From: Methylobacterium sp. Leaf112
GTDB lineage: Bacteria > Pseudomonadota > Alphaproteobacteria > Rhizobiales > Beijerinckiaceae
Assembly (NCBI RefSeq): GCF_001423295.1
Contig: NZ_LMNG01000001.1
Location: 62,829-126,828, forward strand
Direction: 5' to 3'
Length of the DNA: 64,000 bases
Positions within the stretch are counted from its first letter, which is position 1. Each line of letters begins with the position of its first letter. Both the position numbers and the translations under genes were made by a program. The notes beneath the pieces are model-generated. The model worked only from the letters and a program-made list of their open reading frames with translations, did no database searches and had not been told where the DNA came from. Below are positions 54,419 through 62,487 of the stretch, in pieces.

Positions 54419-55009
54419 TTACTGAAGCTGGTGGCCGCGCTTCACCATCTCGGCCCGCACGCGCACCATGACGTATTCGGAGACCTCCTGGGTCCAGCCC
54501 TGCATGGCCTGGACGATGCCGTCGAGAACCTGGGGCTGGGTCTCGACGTAGCGCTTGCCGGCGGGCGACCGGAAGAAGGTGGCGATGTCGGAGAGTTCGG
54601 CCTCGGTGAGGCGGGTGGCGTAGATGCGCGCCGCAGTGTCGATCATCGCCTGCTTCTGCAACTCCATCTCGGGCTGGAGACCGACCAGCACCTCGTCGAG
54701 GTCCTTGCCGAGTTCGGGCCGCGTCACGGCGTTCTGCCGGATCTGCTCGCTGAAGGCCGGGATGATGGAATCGAACGAACGGGCGATGCCCGAACTCAGC
54801 ATCACCTCGCGGGCCAGCGCCATGTGCGACGGGGCGAAGGCCGGGGCCTGGTTGTTCGCCGCCGGGGGCGCGGGCTTGGCCGGCGTGGCCTTCTGCGGGG
54901 CGGCCGGCTTCTGCGGCGCCTGGGCGTGGACCGCCGGGGCGATCAGGAGCGCGGCGCCCGCCAGTGCGGCGCGCAGGGCGTGGGAGCTGGAGGCCAGGGG
55001 GCGAAACAT
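54419..55009 (-). CDS. DUF2059 periplasmic protein
   Basis: This 196-residue protein has a signal peptide (about 1-29, cleavage VHA-QA), a Pro/Ala/Lys-rich linker and a helical DUF2059 domain (LTEAELSDIATFFRSPAGKRYVE is diagnostic). The function is unknown. It lies 69 bp after rpiA, an order usual in Hyphomicrobiales. Confidence 0.88.
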   Translation of the reverse strand: MFRPLASSSHALRAALAGAALLIAPAVHAQAPQKPAAPQKATPAKPAPPAANNQAPAFAPSHMALAREVMLSSGIARSFDSIIPAFSEQIRQNAVTRPELGKDLDEVLVGLQPEMELQKQAMIDTAARIYATRLTEAELSDIATFFRSPAGKRYVETQPQVLDGIVQAMQGWTQEVSEYVMVRVRAEMVKRGHQLQ

Positions 55010-55078
55010 GGAGGAGGCTCCGGGAAGTCTTCGACGATGCGGGTCGGGCGAGGGATCGGGCGAGGGATCGGGGATGGG

Positions 55079-55789
55079 TCAGACGGCGCCGAGGCAGGTC
55101 ACGTGCGCCGTGCCGTCCCGCGCCTCGGCCAGGATCGCCCCCGTGGCGAGGCCGAGGAACAGGCCGTGCTCGACCACGCCGGGCACCGCCCACAGGGCGG
55201 CCGAGAGGGCCTCGGGATCGGGGATGCGCTCGAGATGCGCGTCGAGGATGTGATGGCCGCCATCGGTGCGGAGCGGTGCCCCGTCCGCGCCCGTGCGCAG
55301 GACGATCGCGCCCGCGCAACCGGCGGCCGCGACGGCCGCCTCCACCGCGCGCCGCGTGGCGCCGAGGCCGAACGGGTTGACCTCGATGGGCAGCGGGAAG
55401 GCGCCGAGCGTCGCGACGCGCTTGGCCGCGTCGGCGATCACCACCATGCGCCGGCTCGCGAAGGCGACGATCTTCTCGCGCAGGAGGGCGGCGCCGCCGC
55501 CCTTGATCAGGCGCATGTGCCCGTCGATCTCGTCGGCCCCGTCGATGGTGAGATCGAGCTCCGGCAGCTCCTCGAGGGTGGCGAGCCGGATGCCGGCGGC
55601 CTCCGCCGCGACCCGCGTCGCCTCGGAGGTCGGCACGCCGACGACGTCGAGGCCGGCGCGGACGCGGACGCCGAGCAGCTCGATGAATGCGTTGGCGGTG
55701 CTGCCGGTGCCGATCCCCAAGCGCATCCCGTCCGTCACGAGGGCGACGGCCCGCTCGGCGGCGGCGCGCCGCAGGTCGGGCCCGCTCAT
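55079..55789 (-). CDS. rpiA: ribose-5-phosphate isomerase A
   Basis: This 236-residue enzyme interconverts ribose-5-phosphate and ribulose-5-phosphate in the pentose phosphate and serine-cycle-linked pathways. It shows [43 protein letters not shown] (catalytic Asp and Glu) and GVVEHGLF. A short 11-bp tandem repeat lies in the spacer after its stop (about 55041-55080). Confidence 0.96.
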   Translation of the reverse strand: MSGPDLRRAAAERAVALVTDGMRLGIGTGSTANAFIELLGVRVRAGLDVVGVPTSEATRVAAEAAGIRLATLEELPELDLTIDGADEIDGHMRLIKGGGAALLREKIVAFASRRMVVIADAAKRVATLGAFPLPIEVNPFGLGATRRAVEAAVAAAGCAGAIVLRTGADGAPLRTDGGHHILDAHLERIPDPEALSAALWAVPGVVEHGLFLGLATGAILAEARDGTAHVTCLGAV

Positions 55790-55931
55790 GCCGAACGTCC
55801 GGGGGCCGGTCGTTCGGCGGCGACGGGACGGCTCGGGACGGCAGGGCGCATGGAACGGGCTCGGGGCTTCGGGCGTCGGCAGGCCCTAGCACGGCTGACC
55901 GCGCCGTCAAACGCGACGCGGCCGGGCGCGA

Positions 55932-56423
55932 TCAAGGGCGCGCGGAACCGCCTTGGGGGGGCGTCACGCTCGGGCTCGCCCGGCCGGGGACGGGGCTCGC
56001 CGCTTCCTCCGGTCCGGTGGGATTGGCCTGCGCCGTGCAGACCACGGCCTCCTTCTGGAGCTGGACGTAGCAGATGCTCATCTCGCCCGTGCGATAATTG
56101 ACCCGGAACACCCCCGCCTCGCGGGTGTGGCGGGAGGCGACGAGGCCGTATTCGGAAGGCACCTGGGCGCTCGCACCCTCGCCGGCGCCGTAGCACACGG
56201 TGAGGCCAACGCTGCCGACCGCGCCCTCGCGCAGGCCGTACTGGCACGAGGTGACTTCGCCCGTGACCTTGTCGACCCGGTAGACCCGGTTGAGGTCGAT
56301 CTGCGGCGCGGGCACGAACTCGTAGGAGCTCGCCCAGGCCGTCGTCGTCAGGAGGGCCAGCAGCCCCACCGCGCGGAAAAGGTGTGAGGCCTGTTGGGTC
56401 AGACGCATGTGGGTCAGACGCAT
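55932..56423 (-). CDS. secreted hypothetical protein with internal Cys repeat
   Basis: This 163-residue protein has a signal peptide (about 10-32, AWA-SS). I do not recognise a family. It contains two related units, RVYRVDKVTGEVTSCQYG...LTVCYG and GVFRVNYRTGEMSICYV...VVCTAQ, each with a TGE turn and two cysteines. The C-terminus is Pro/Ser-rich. The N-terminus reads MRLTHMRLTQ because a 15-bp unit is duplicated, so ATG 56423 and ATG 56408 are both plausible. Confidence 0.7.
   Translation of the reverse strand: MRLTHMRLTQQASHLFRAVGLLALLTTTAWASSYEFVPAPQIDLNRVYRVDKVTGEVTSCQYGLREGAVGSVGLTVCYGAGEGASAQVPSEYGLVASRHTREAGVFRVNYRTGEMSICYVQLQKEAVVCTAQANPTGPEEAASPVPGRASPSVTPPQGGSARP
56395..56423. repeat. 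15-bp tandem duplication spanning two start codons
   Basis: TGGGTCAGACGCAT occurs at 56395-56408 and 56410-56423. Each copy contains an ATG (on the minus strand) of the secreted hypothetical gene, giving it two in-frame starts. Confidence 0.9.
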
Positions 56424-56579
56424 GGGTGTCCCGATGTCTCGGTTTTGAGGATCGCGCGAGCGATAGCGCTGCCTTGCGGCGCAACCGTGGCCCCGCGGCG
56501 GGCGTCTTGCCCATACCGCGCGGCCCCGATAGCGCTTGGCGCCGATCTCCAACGCCGAGCCCTCGCAGAAAGCCAGCCC

Positions 56580-57287
56580 ATGTCCGCGCCGAGCCGATCC
56601 CCGTCCAGCCTGCCGCCCATCGCGGTGTTCGACCTCGACGGCACCTTGGCCGAGACGGCGGGCGACCTCGTCGGAACCCTCAACGCCATCCTGGCGCAGG
56701 AGGGCCTGAAGACCCTCGACCTCGCGCAGGCCCGCGACATGATCGGCGCCGGCGCCAAGGCGTTGATCCGGCGCGGGTTCGAGGCATCCGGCACGGACCT
56801 CGACGACGACCGCCTGGAAGCCCTGTTCGTGGCGTTCCTCGATCATTACGGCCGCCACCTGTGCGACCATTCCCACCTGTTCCCGGGCGTGACGGAGGCC
56901 CTCGACACCCTCGCGGCCCGGGGCTTCACCCTCGCCGTGTGCACCAACAAGGTCGAGGCCCACGCCCTGACGCTCCTCGAACTCCTCGGGGTGTCGGGGC
57001 GCTTCTCCGCCATCTGCGGCCGGGACACGTTCGCGCATTACAAGCCGGACCCGCGCCATATCACCCTCACCATCGAACGCGCGGGCGGGGACCCCGCCCG
57101 TGCCGTGATGGTGGGCGATTCGCGCGCGGACATCGACGCGGCCAAGGCCGCCGGTATCCCGGTGATCGCGGTGCCGTTCGGCTACACCGACCTGCCCGTC
57201 GAGGCCTTCGGCCCTGACCGGGTGATCGCGCATTTCGATGAGCTGGTGGCGGCCGTGGAGGCGCTTGTGCCGGCGGCGCGGGGATGA
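56580..57287 (+). CDS. gph: phosphoglycolate phosphatase
   Basis: This is a 235-residue HAD-family hydrolase. Motif I is VFDLDGTLAET (Asp18 nucleophile, Asp20), motif II VCTNK, motif III Lys in HYKPDPRH and motif IV MVGDSRADI. It removes 2-phosphoglycolate formed by DNA repair or photorespiration-like side reactions. ATG 56580 follows AGAAAG. A perfect 11-bp hairpin lies 31 bp after the stop. Confidence 0.9.
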   Translation: MSAPSRSPSSLPPIAVFDLDGTLAETAGDLVGTLNAILAQEGLKTLDLAQARDMIGAGAKALIRRGFEASGTDLDDDRLEALFVAFLDHYGRHLCDHSHLFPGVTEALDTLAARGFTLAVCTNKVEAHALTLLELLGVSGRFSAICGRDTFAHYKPDPRHITLTIERAGGDPARAVMVGDSRADIDAAKAAGIPVIAVPFGYTDLPVEAFGPDRVIAHFDELVAAVEALVPAARG

Positions 57288-57318
57288 TCCGAGCCCGAAT
57301 GGCCCCAGGCAAACCTGT

Positions 57319-57345
57319 TCATCCCGAGGGGCCGCCTCGGGATGA
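57319..57345 (+). terminator. perfect palindromic hairpin downstream of gph
   Basis: TCATCCCGAGG (57319-57329, reading from the T at 57319) pairs with CCTCGGGATGA (57335-57345) around a 5-base GC-rich loop. There is no T-run. It sits between gph and the convergent tRNA gene and may stop both transcripts, or be a REP-type repeat. Confidence 0.5.
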
Positions 57346-57432
57346 GGACCCGAGATGGATCCGGCCCGGACAGCCGATCACGCACGGCATGGCGGCGAAA
57401 TCCGGTGGATGGTGTGTGTTCGATGGAGGAAA

Positions 57433-57507
57433 TGGTGGGCGGTACAGGGATCGAACCTGTGACCTTCCCCGTGTGAAGGGGACGCTCTACCGCTGAGCCA
57501 ACCGCCC
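57433..57507 (-). tRNA. tRNA-Val (anticodon CAC)
   Basis: This is a 75-nt cloverleaf read on the minus strand. The acceptor stem is GGGCGGT/ACCGCCC, the D-arm GCTC/GAGC, the anticodon stem TCCCC/GGGGA with loop TTCACAC (anticodon CAC), and the T-arm ACAGG/CCTGT with TTCGATC. CCA is encoded. It decodes GUG. Confidence 0.97.
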
Positions 57508-57660
57508 GCTGCCATTCTTGCCAGTTCGCGTGGTCGGCTCTCGCGAGCAGACCAAGGGTCGAAGCGAACGGCGTTCCGTGGGCGATGCCGCCGGAACCGA
57601 GGGCGTTCTAGGGCGCGGCCCCCCGGCCCGTCAAGGCGGGAATTTCGCCGGGTGAGGTTT

Positions 57661-59385
57661 TCACGGACGGGCCGCCACGGCGGCCTCGCGCCGGCTGCCG
57701 AGGCGCATCAGGACGATGACGGGCACGAGGCCGACGAGGACGATGAGGAGGGCCGCGACCGTGCCGTCCTCGTAGGTGCCGCGCGCGGCCTCGCCGTAGA
57801 GGTGAGTCGCCAGGGTCTCCACGTTGAGGGGGCGCAGGAGAAGGGTCGCGGGCAGTTCCTTCACGCAATCGACGAAGACGAGGAGTGCCCCGCTGAGCAC
57901 CGCCGGCCAGGCCAGGGGCCACTGCACCCGGGCGAGGGTCGCGGCGGGTCCGCGCCCGAGCATCCGCCCGGCGTCGGGCAGGCTGCGCGGAATGCGGCCG
58001 AGCCCGGCCTCGCAGGTGCCGACGCTGACGGCGAGGAAGCGGATGAGGTAGGCGATCACCAGGGCGCCGCCGGTGCCGAGGCCGATGAGGGCGGGGGCGG
58101 CGCCGAACAGGCGCGTCAGCCCTTCCGACAGGATCGTGTCGGCCAGGGCCAGGGGGCCGAGCAGCCCGATGGCCAGGATGGCGCCCGGCAGGGCGTAGCC
58201 GAGGCCCGTCAGCCGGACCATGCCGCGCCCGAGGCGGCCGGGCAGCAGGCGGGGGGCGGCCGCGACGAGGAAACCGATGCCGGCGGCGAGCCCCGTGGCG
58301 AGGCTCGCGTACAGCACGGTGTTGCCGATTTCGGGCAGGATAGTTGCGGGCCAGCCGGTGCGGGCGACCCGCGCCACGGCCGCGTGGACGAGATAGCTCG
58401 CCGGAAGCAGGAAGCCGATGGCGACCGGCACGAGGCCGAGCGCGAGGGCCGCCCAGCCGCGCCAGCCGTGGAGGGGCCGGCGAGCGAGGTCGCGCGGGCG
58501 CTGGGCGGTGCCGGCGAACCCCCGTCCCCGCCGGGCCCAGCGCTCGATCGCCACGAGGCCCAGGACGGCGACCAGCATCACCAGGGCGATCTGGGCGGCG
58601 CCGGGCAGATCGGAGCGGTTCACCCAGGTGGCGTAGACCTGCACCGTCAGGGTGCGGACGCCGAGGAACTCGGCCGCACCGATGTCGTTCAGCGCCTCCA
58701 TGAGGGCGAGGCTGGCGCCGAGCGCGATGGCCGGGCGCGCCAGCGGCAGGGCGACGCGCAGGAACACCGCGGCGGGGGGGCGCCCGAGCATCCGCCCGGC
58801 CTCGATGAGGTTGGCCGCCTGCATGAGGAACAGGGCCCGGGTCGGCAGATAGACGTAGGGGTAGAGCACGAAGCCCAGCAGCAGGATGCAGCCCGGCAGG
58901 GAGCGCAGTTCCGGCAGGACGAAGTCGCGGGGCCGGGCGTAGCCGAGCCATTCCCGCAGGGCCGTCTGCACCGGGCCGATCGGGTGCATGAGGTCGAGAT
59001 AGGCGTAGGCGACGATGTAGGTCGGCACCGCCATGGGCAGGAGCAGGCCGGCTTCGAGCCAGCGCCGCCCGGGGAAGGCGTAGGCCGAGACGAGCCAGGC
59101 CGCGCCGGTGCCGAGCACCACCACGAGTACGCCGACGCCGGCGAGCAGCAGGCCGGTATCGACCAGGGCCCGGGGCAGCACGTGGGCGAGGAGGTGCGGC
59201 CACAGGGTGCCGTCGCCCCGGGCCGCCGCGAGGACGAGGGACGCGATGGGGCTGAGGACCAGGGCGGCCAGCGCCAGGGCGGCCGCGGCCCAGCCGAGGG
59301 TCCGGGGCCACGCCCGCGCCACCCGTCCGGTGGGGCTTGGCACCGCCAATGCCCCGACGTCGATCGCCGGCGCGGCCCCTTTCAT
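57661..59385 (-). CDS. fbpB: ferric iron ABC transporter permease FbpB
   Basis: This 574-residue fused permease has two six-span halves, each with an EAA loop: EAGRMLGRPPAAVFLRVALPLA in the first and DAGRMLGRGPAATLARVQWPLA in the second. It belongs to the Fbp/Fut Fe(III) family. It lies 25 bp after fbpA. Confidence 0.9.
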   Translation of the reverse strand: MKGAAPAIDVGALAVPSPTGRVARAWPRTLGWAAAALALAALVLSPIASLVLAAARGDGTLWPHLLAHVLPRALVDTGLLLAGVGVLVVVLGTGAAWLVSAYAFPGRRWLEAGLLLPMAVPTYIVAYAYLDLMHPIGPVQTALREWLGYARPRDFVLPELRSLPGCILLLGFVLYPYVYLPTRALFLMQAANLIEAGRMLGRPPAAVFLRVALPLARPAIALGASLALMEALNDIGAAEFLGVRTLTVQVYATWVNRSDLPGAAQIALVMLVAVLGLVAIERWARRGRGFAGTAQRPRDLARRPLHGWRGWAALALGLVPVAIGFLLPASYLVHAAVARVARTGWPATILPEIGNTVLYASLATGLAAGIGFLVAAAPRLLPGRLGRGMVRLTGLGYALPGAILAIGLLGPLALADTILSEGLTRLFGAAPALIGLGTGGALVIAYLIRFLAVSVGTCEAGLGRIPRSLPDAGRMLGRGPAATLARVQWPLAWPAVLSGALLVFVDCVKELPATLLLRPLNVETLATHLYGEAARGTYEDGTVAALLIVLVGLVPVIVLMRLGSRREAAVAARP

Positions 59386-59410
59386 GGCTGCTGGACCAAG
59401 GATTGCCCGA

Positions 59411-60433
59411 TCAGTTGTCGAAGCCGACCTTGTCGAGGAGCAGGCTCGCCGCCTTGCGGTTGCGGGCGATCTCGGCGAGCGGCGTCGTGTCGATGGTCAG
59501 GGGTCCCAAAGCCGCGAGCAGGGGGTCGACGGGGGCGCCGGCCTTGACCGGGTACTCGTAGTTGCCCTGCGCGTAGAGCCCCTGCGCCTCGTCGGAGACG
59601 AGGTATTCGAGGAGCTTGACCGCCTCGTCGCGGTTCGGCGCGGACTTCGCCACCACGGCGCCCGATACGTTGACGTGGGTGCCGCCGCCGAGGAACGTCG
59701 GCATCAGCACGGCGATGCCGTCGCCCCAGGCCTTCTGCTCCGGGCCGCCTTTGCCCGAGCGCATCAGGCCGACGTAATAGGAGTTGGCGAGCCCGATCTT
59801 GCAGGTGTCGGCGAGGATGTCGCGGGCCACGTCGCGGTCGCCGCCGGCGGGCTTGCGGGCGAGGTTGGCCTTCACGCCCTTGAGCCAGGTCTCCGTCGCT
59901 TCGGCCCCGTGCCGGACGAGATAATGGGCGACGAGGGCCGTGTTGTAGGGGTGCTGGCCGGAGCGCAGGCACAGGCCGCCCTTCCAGCTCGGATCGGCGA
60001 GGGACTCGTAGGTGAGGCCCTTGGTGTCCTTCAGGTCCTTGGCCGCATAGGCCACGCGCGCCCGCATGGAGAGGGCGAACCAGCGCCCGTCCGCATCCCG
60101 CAGGGCCGGCGGGATCGCCGCCTCCAGGGCGGGCGAGCGCACGGGCTGCGCGAGGTCGCGGTCCACGAGTTCGATGAGGTTGCCGATGTCGACGGTCATC
60201 AGCACGTCGGCCTTACCGCGCGCGCCTTCGGCCGCCACGCGCTCGGCGAGGCCCTTCTCCACGAACACCGTGTTGACGGTGGTTCCCGTGCGGGCCGTGT
60301 AGGCGTCCAGCAACGGCTTGATCAGGCCGGGTTCGCGGGTGGTGTAGAGGTTGACCTCCGCCGCCCGCGCCGACCCGAGGGCCGCCCACGCGACGAGACC
60401 CGCCACAGCGAACCGCTTGACCGCACAGACCAT
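59411..60433 (-). CDS. fbpA: ferric iron ABC transporter substrate-binding protein FbpA
   Basis: This 340-residue periplasmic binding protein has a signal peptide (about 1-24, ARA-AE) and the mature start EVNLYTTREPGL. The NSYYVG tyrosine pair (iron ligands in Fut/Fbp proteins) and KADVLMTVDIGNL are diagnostic. It is separated from fbpC by a terminator and an AT-rich spacer, so it probably has its own promoter, with fbpB co-transcribed. Confidence 0.9.
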   Translation of the reverse strand: MVCAVKRFAVAGLVAWAALGSARAAEVNLYTTREPGLIKPLLDAYTARTGTTVNTVFVEKGLAERVAAEGARGKADVLMTVDIGNLIELVDRDLAQPVRSPALEAAIPPALRDADGRWFALSMRARVAYAAKDLKDTKGLTYESLADPSWKGGLCLRSGQHPYNTALVAHYLVRHGAEATETWLKGVKANLARKPAGGDRDVARDILADTCKIGLANSYYVGLMRSGKGGPEQKAWGDGIAVLMPTFLGGGTHVNVSGAVVAKSAPNRDEAVKLLEYLVSDEAQGLYAQGNYEYPVKAGAPVDPLLAALGPLTIDTTPLAEIARNRKAASLLLDKVGFDN

Positions 60434-60563
60434 GATCCCGTCCCTCTCCAGACTATTGCGGGACGAGGTTCAGACGGATCGCGACTCAAAAGGCAAGCAC
60501 GATGTCTTTGATTTAAAACAGTTAAAAACTAGAGTTCTCCGGTCTCTGCAGGCGCTGTGCTGG
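60434..60563 (-). promoter_or_regulatory. AT-rich fbpA promoter region
   Basis: This spacer is AT-rich, unlike its surroundings, with TTAAAA at 60513 and 60522 (9-bp spacing). The location fits an iron-responsive promoter for fbpA-fbpB. I cannot match it to a known Fur, Irr or RirA box by eye. Confidence 0.4.
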
Positions 60564-60586
60564 AAAAACCCAAGCTCAGGGTTTTA
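60564..60586 (-). terminator. intrinsic terminator at the fbpC stop
   Basis: On the minus strand the fbpC stop runs into AAAACCC-TGAGCTT-GGGTTTT followed by T, a 7-bp stem ending in a T-run. The stem is AT-heavy, so strength is moderate. Confidence 0.6.
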
Positions 60587-61645
60587 ATCCGGGCTCCCTG
60601 CAAAAAGAAAAGCCTGTCCCTCGTCGCAGGCCAGCCCCACGGCCTCGCCCGGCCGGCGCCCGTCGGTGCCGGATACCGGAAGGGCCAGCGGATCGGCAAA
60701 GCCCTCGGCCTCGACCGTGAGCCAGGCGGCGGCACCGAGGAAGCGCCGGGCCGCGATCCGGCCGGGCACGCCGGCTCCCGCCCGCCCGAGATGGATCGCC
60801 TCCGGGCGCCAGCAGGCGACGACGGGGCTGCCCTCGCACAGGTCCGGCGCCGGGCAGCGGCCGAAGGGCGTGGCCACGGAGCCGTCGCGGCAGGTGCCCG
60901 GAACCTCGACGAGGTCCCCGAAGAAGCGCGCGGCGAAGCGCGATGCCGGTCGGCGATAGAGGTCGTCCCCCGTGCCCACCTGGACGATGCGCCCGCCCCG
61001 CATCAGGGCGATGCGATCGGCGAACCCCAGGGCTTCTTCCGGATCGTGGGTCACCAGGATCGCCGTGGTGCCGGTCTCGCGCAGGAGGGCGAGGGTATCG
61101 GCGCGGACCCGGTCCCGGGTGCGCCGGTCGAGGTTCGAGAACGGTTCGTCGAGGAGCAGGATGCGCGGCCCGGGGGCCAGGGCGCGGGCCAGCGCCACCC
61201 GCTGGCTCTCGCCGCCCGACAGGGTGCCGGGATAGCTCGCCGCGCGGTGGGCGAGGCCAACCTGCTCCAGGCGCGCCGTCGCGATGGCGCGGGCCGCCTT
61301 GCCGGGCTGGGCGTGGAGGCCGAACCGCACGTTCTCGGCGGCCGTCAGGTGCGGGAACAGGGCGTAGTCCTGGAACATCAACCCGACGCCGCGGGCCTCG
61401 GCCGGCACGTCTCCCACATCGGTGCCGTCGAGGCGGATCGTGCCCCGCTCGGGCTGCTCCAGCCCGGCGATGGCGCGAAGCAGCGTGCTCTTGCCGCAAC
61501 CGGAATCACCCAGCAGGGCGACGATCTCGCCGGGCCGCACGGCGAGATCGATGCCGTCGAGGGCGCGCACGGCCCCGAAGCGCAGGCCGACATCCCGGAG
61601 TTCGAGGCGGGGTGGGATGCCGCGGCCTGGGTCGGACTGGGTCAT
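60584..61645 (-). CDS. fbpC: ferric iron ABC transporter ATPase FbpC
   Basis: This 353-residue ATPase has Walker A GDSGCGKST, signature LSGGESQRVALARAL, Walker B ILLLDEPFSNLD and switch VTHDPEEA, plus a C-terminal TOBE-like regulatory domain (about 240-350). ATG 61645 follows AAGG with 6-base spacing; ATG 61651 is directly at AAGG. The alpha/beta hydrolase gene ends within 10 bases upstream, so they are co-transcribed. Confidence 0.92.
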   Translation of the reverse strand: MTQSDPGRGIPPRLELRDVGLRFGAVRALDGIDLAVRPGEIVALLGDSGCGKSTLLRAIAGLEQPERGTIRLDGTDVGDVPAEARGVGLMFQDYALFPHLTAAENVRFGLHAQPGKAARAIATARLEQVGLAHRAASYPGTLSGGESQRVALARALAPGPRILLLDEPFSNLDRRTRDRVRADTLALLRETGTTAILVTHDPEEALGFADRIALMRGGRIVQVGTGDDLYRRPASRFAARFFGDLVEVPGTCRDGSVATPFGRCPAPDLCEGSPVVACWRPEAIHLGRAGAGVPGRIAARRFLGAAAWLTVEAEGFADPLALPVSGTDGRRPGEAVGLACDEGQAFLFAGSPD

Positions 61646-61653
61646 GGGCATCC

Positions 61654-62355
61654 TTAGGGCGTCCTCGCGTCGGGGACGAGAAATCGCCCGTTCCGGACGA
61701 AGTGCAAGGCCTGCCCGATGACGCGGCCGTTCCACATCATCAGGCCGTGGGTCGTGTGGAGGGTCACGTGGGCGCTCATTCCGGCCACGCGGGTGCGGTG
61801 GACGCTCACCCGCCCGTCATTGGGGCGGGGCAGCATCAGCCAGGACTCGACGGGGTAGAGCGTGCGGTCCCCCGCGATGACGCCCAGGGGATAGTCGACG
61901 GTCCCGAGGAGCGCCGTCAGGGACGCGTCCCGCCGCGTCGTCAATTCTGCGCCGGCCGGGCCGAAGAAACGCCGGTAGGCGGCTATGCCGTGGAGGCGGT
62001 CGGCGACCTCGCTCCCGCCGTTGGGCGGCGCCAGCATCACCACGCGTCCGAGATTGTCCGGACGATGGCGGGTCAGGAGCGCGCGGGCGACGAGGCCGCC
62101 CATGGAATGGGTGACGACGTGCAGGCGGGCGACCCGCGCGGCGAAGGCCGCAACGGTCGGGGCGACGCGCGCCGCGAGGTCCGCGAGGGCGGCCGTGCGG
62201 GCCGGATAGTCGAGGTTGAGCGTCACATAGCCCTGTGCCTGGAAGGCGCGCTCCATCCGGGCCAGGGACGCGGCCCGGCGTCCGATGCCGTGCAGGAGCA
62301 GGACGCCTTCCGGCGCGGCGGTCTCCGGGATCGTCCCTGGCTCTGGATGGCGCAT
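61654..62355 (-). CDS. alpha/beta hydrolase (lipase-like)
   Basis: This 233-residue protein has the oxyanion segment LLLHGIG near the N-terminus and the nucleophile elbow THSMGG with the catalytic Ser. A Asp/His pair is expected later (HTTHGLMM supplies a likely His). There is no signal peptide. It resembles EstA/lipase-class cytoplasmic hydrolases. Its position just before fbpC suggests an operon, but a link to iron is not evident. Confidence 0.8.
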   Translation of the reverse strand: MRHPEPGTIPETAAPEGVLLLHGIGRRAASLARMERAFQAQGYVTLNLDYPARTAALADLAARVAPTVAAFAARVARLHVVTHSMGGLVARALLTRHRPDNLGRVVMLAPPNGGSEVADRLHGIAAYRRFFGPAGAELTTRRDASLTALLGTVDYPLGVIAGDRTLYPVESWLMLPRPNDGRVSVHRTRVAGMSAHVTLHTTHGLMMWNGRVIGQALHFVRNGRFLVPDARTP

Positions 62356-62487
62356 CGGGGTCTCACGGCACGGCGTCGGGCGGCGGATTCGTCGGGTGGT
62401 CGGACGATGGAATGGTCGAGGCATGCCAGTCGCGCAATCGCCGGATCATGCTTATATTCCGGGTATGTTCCAGCACAGCCCGCGCCG

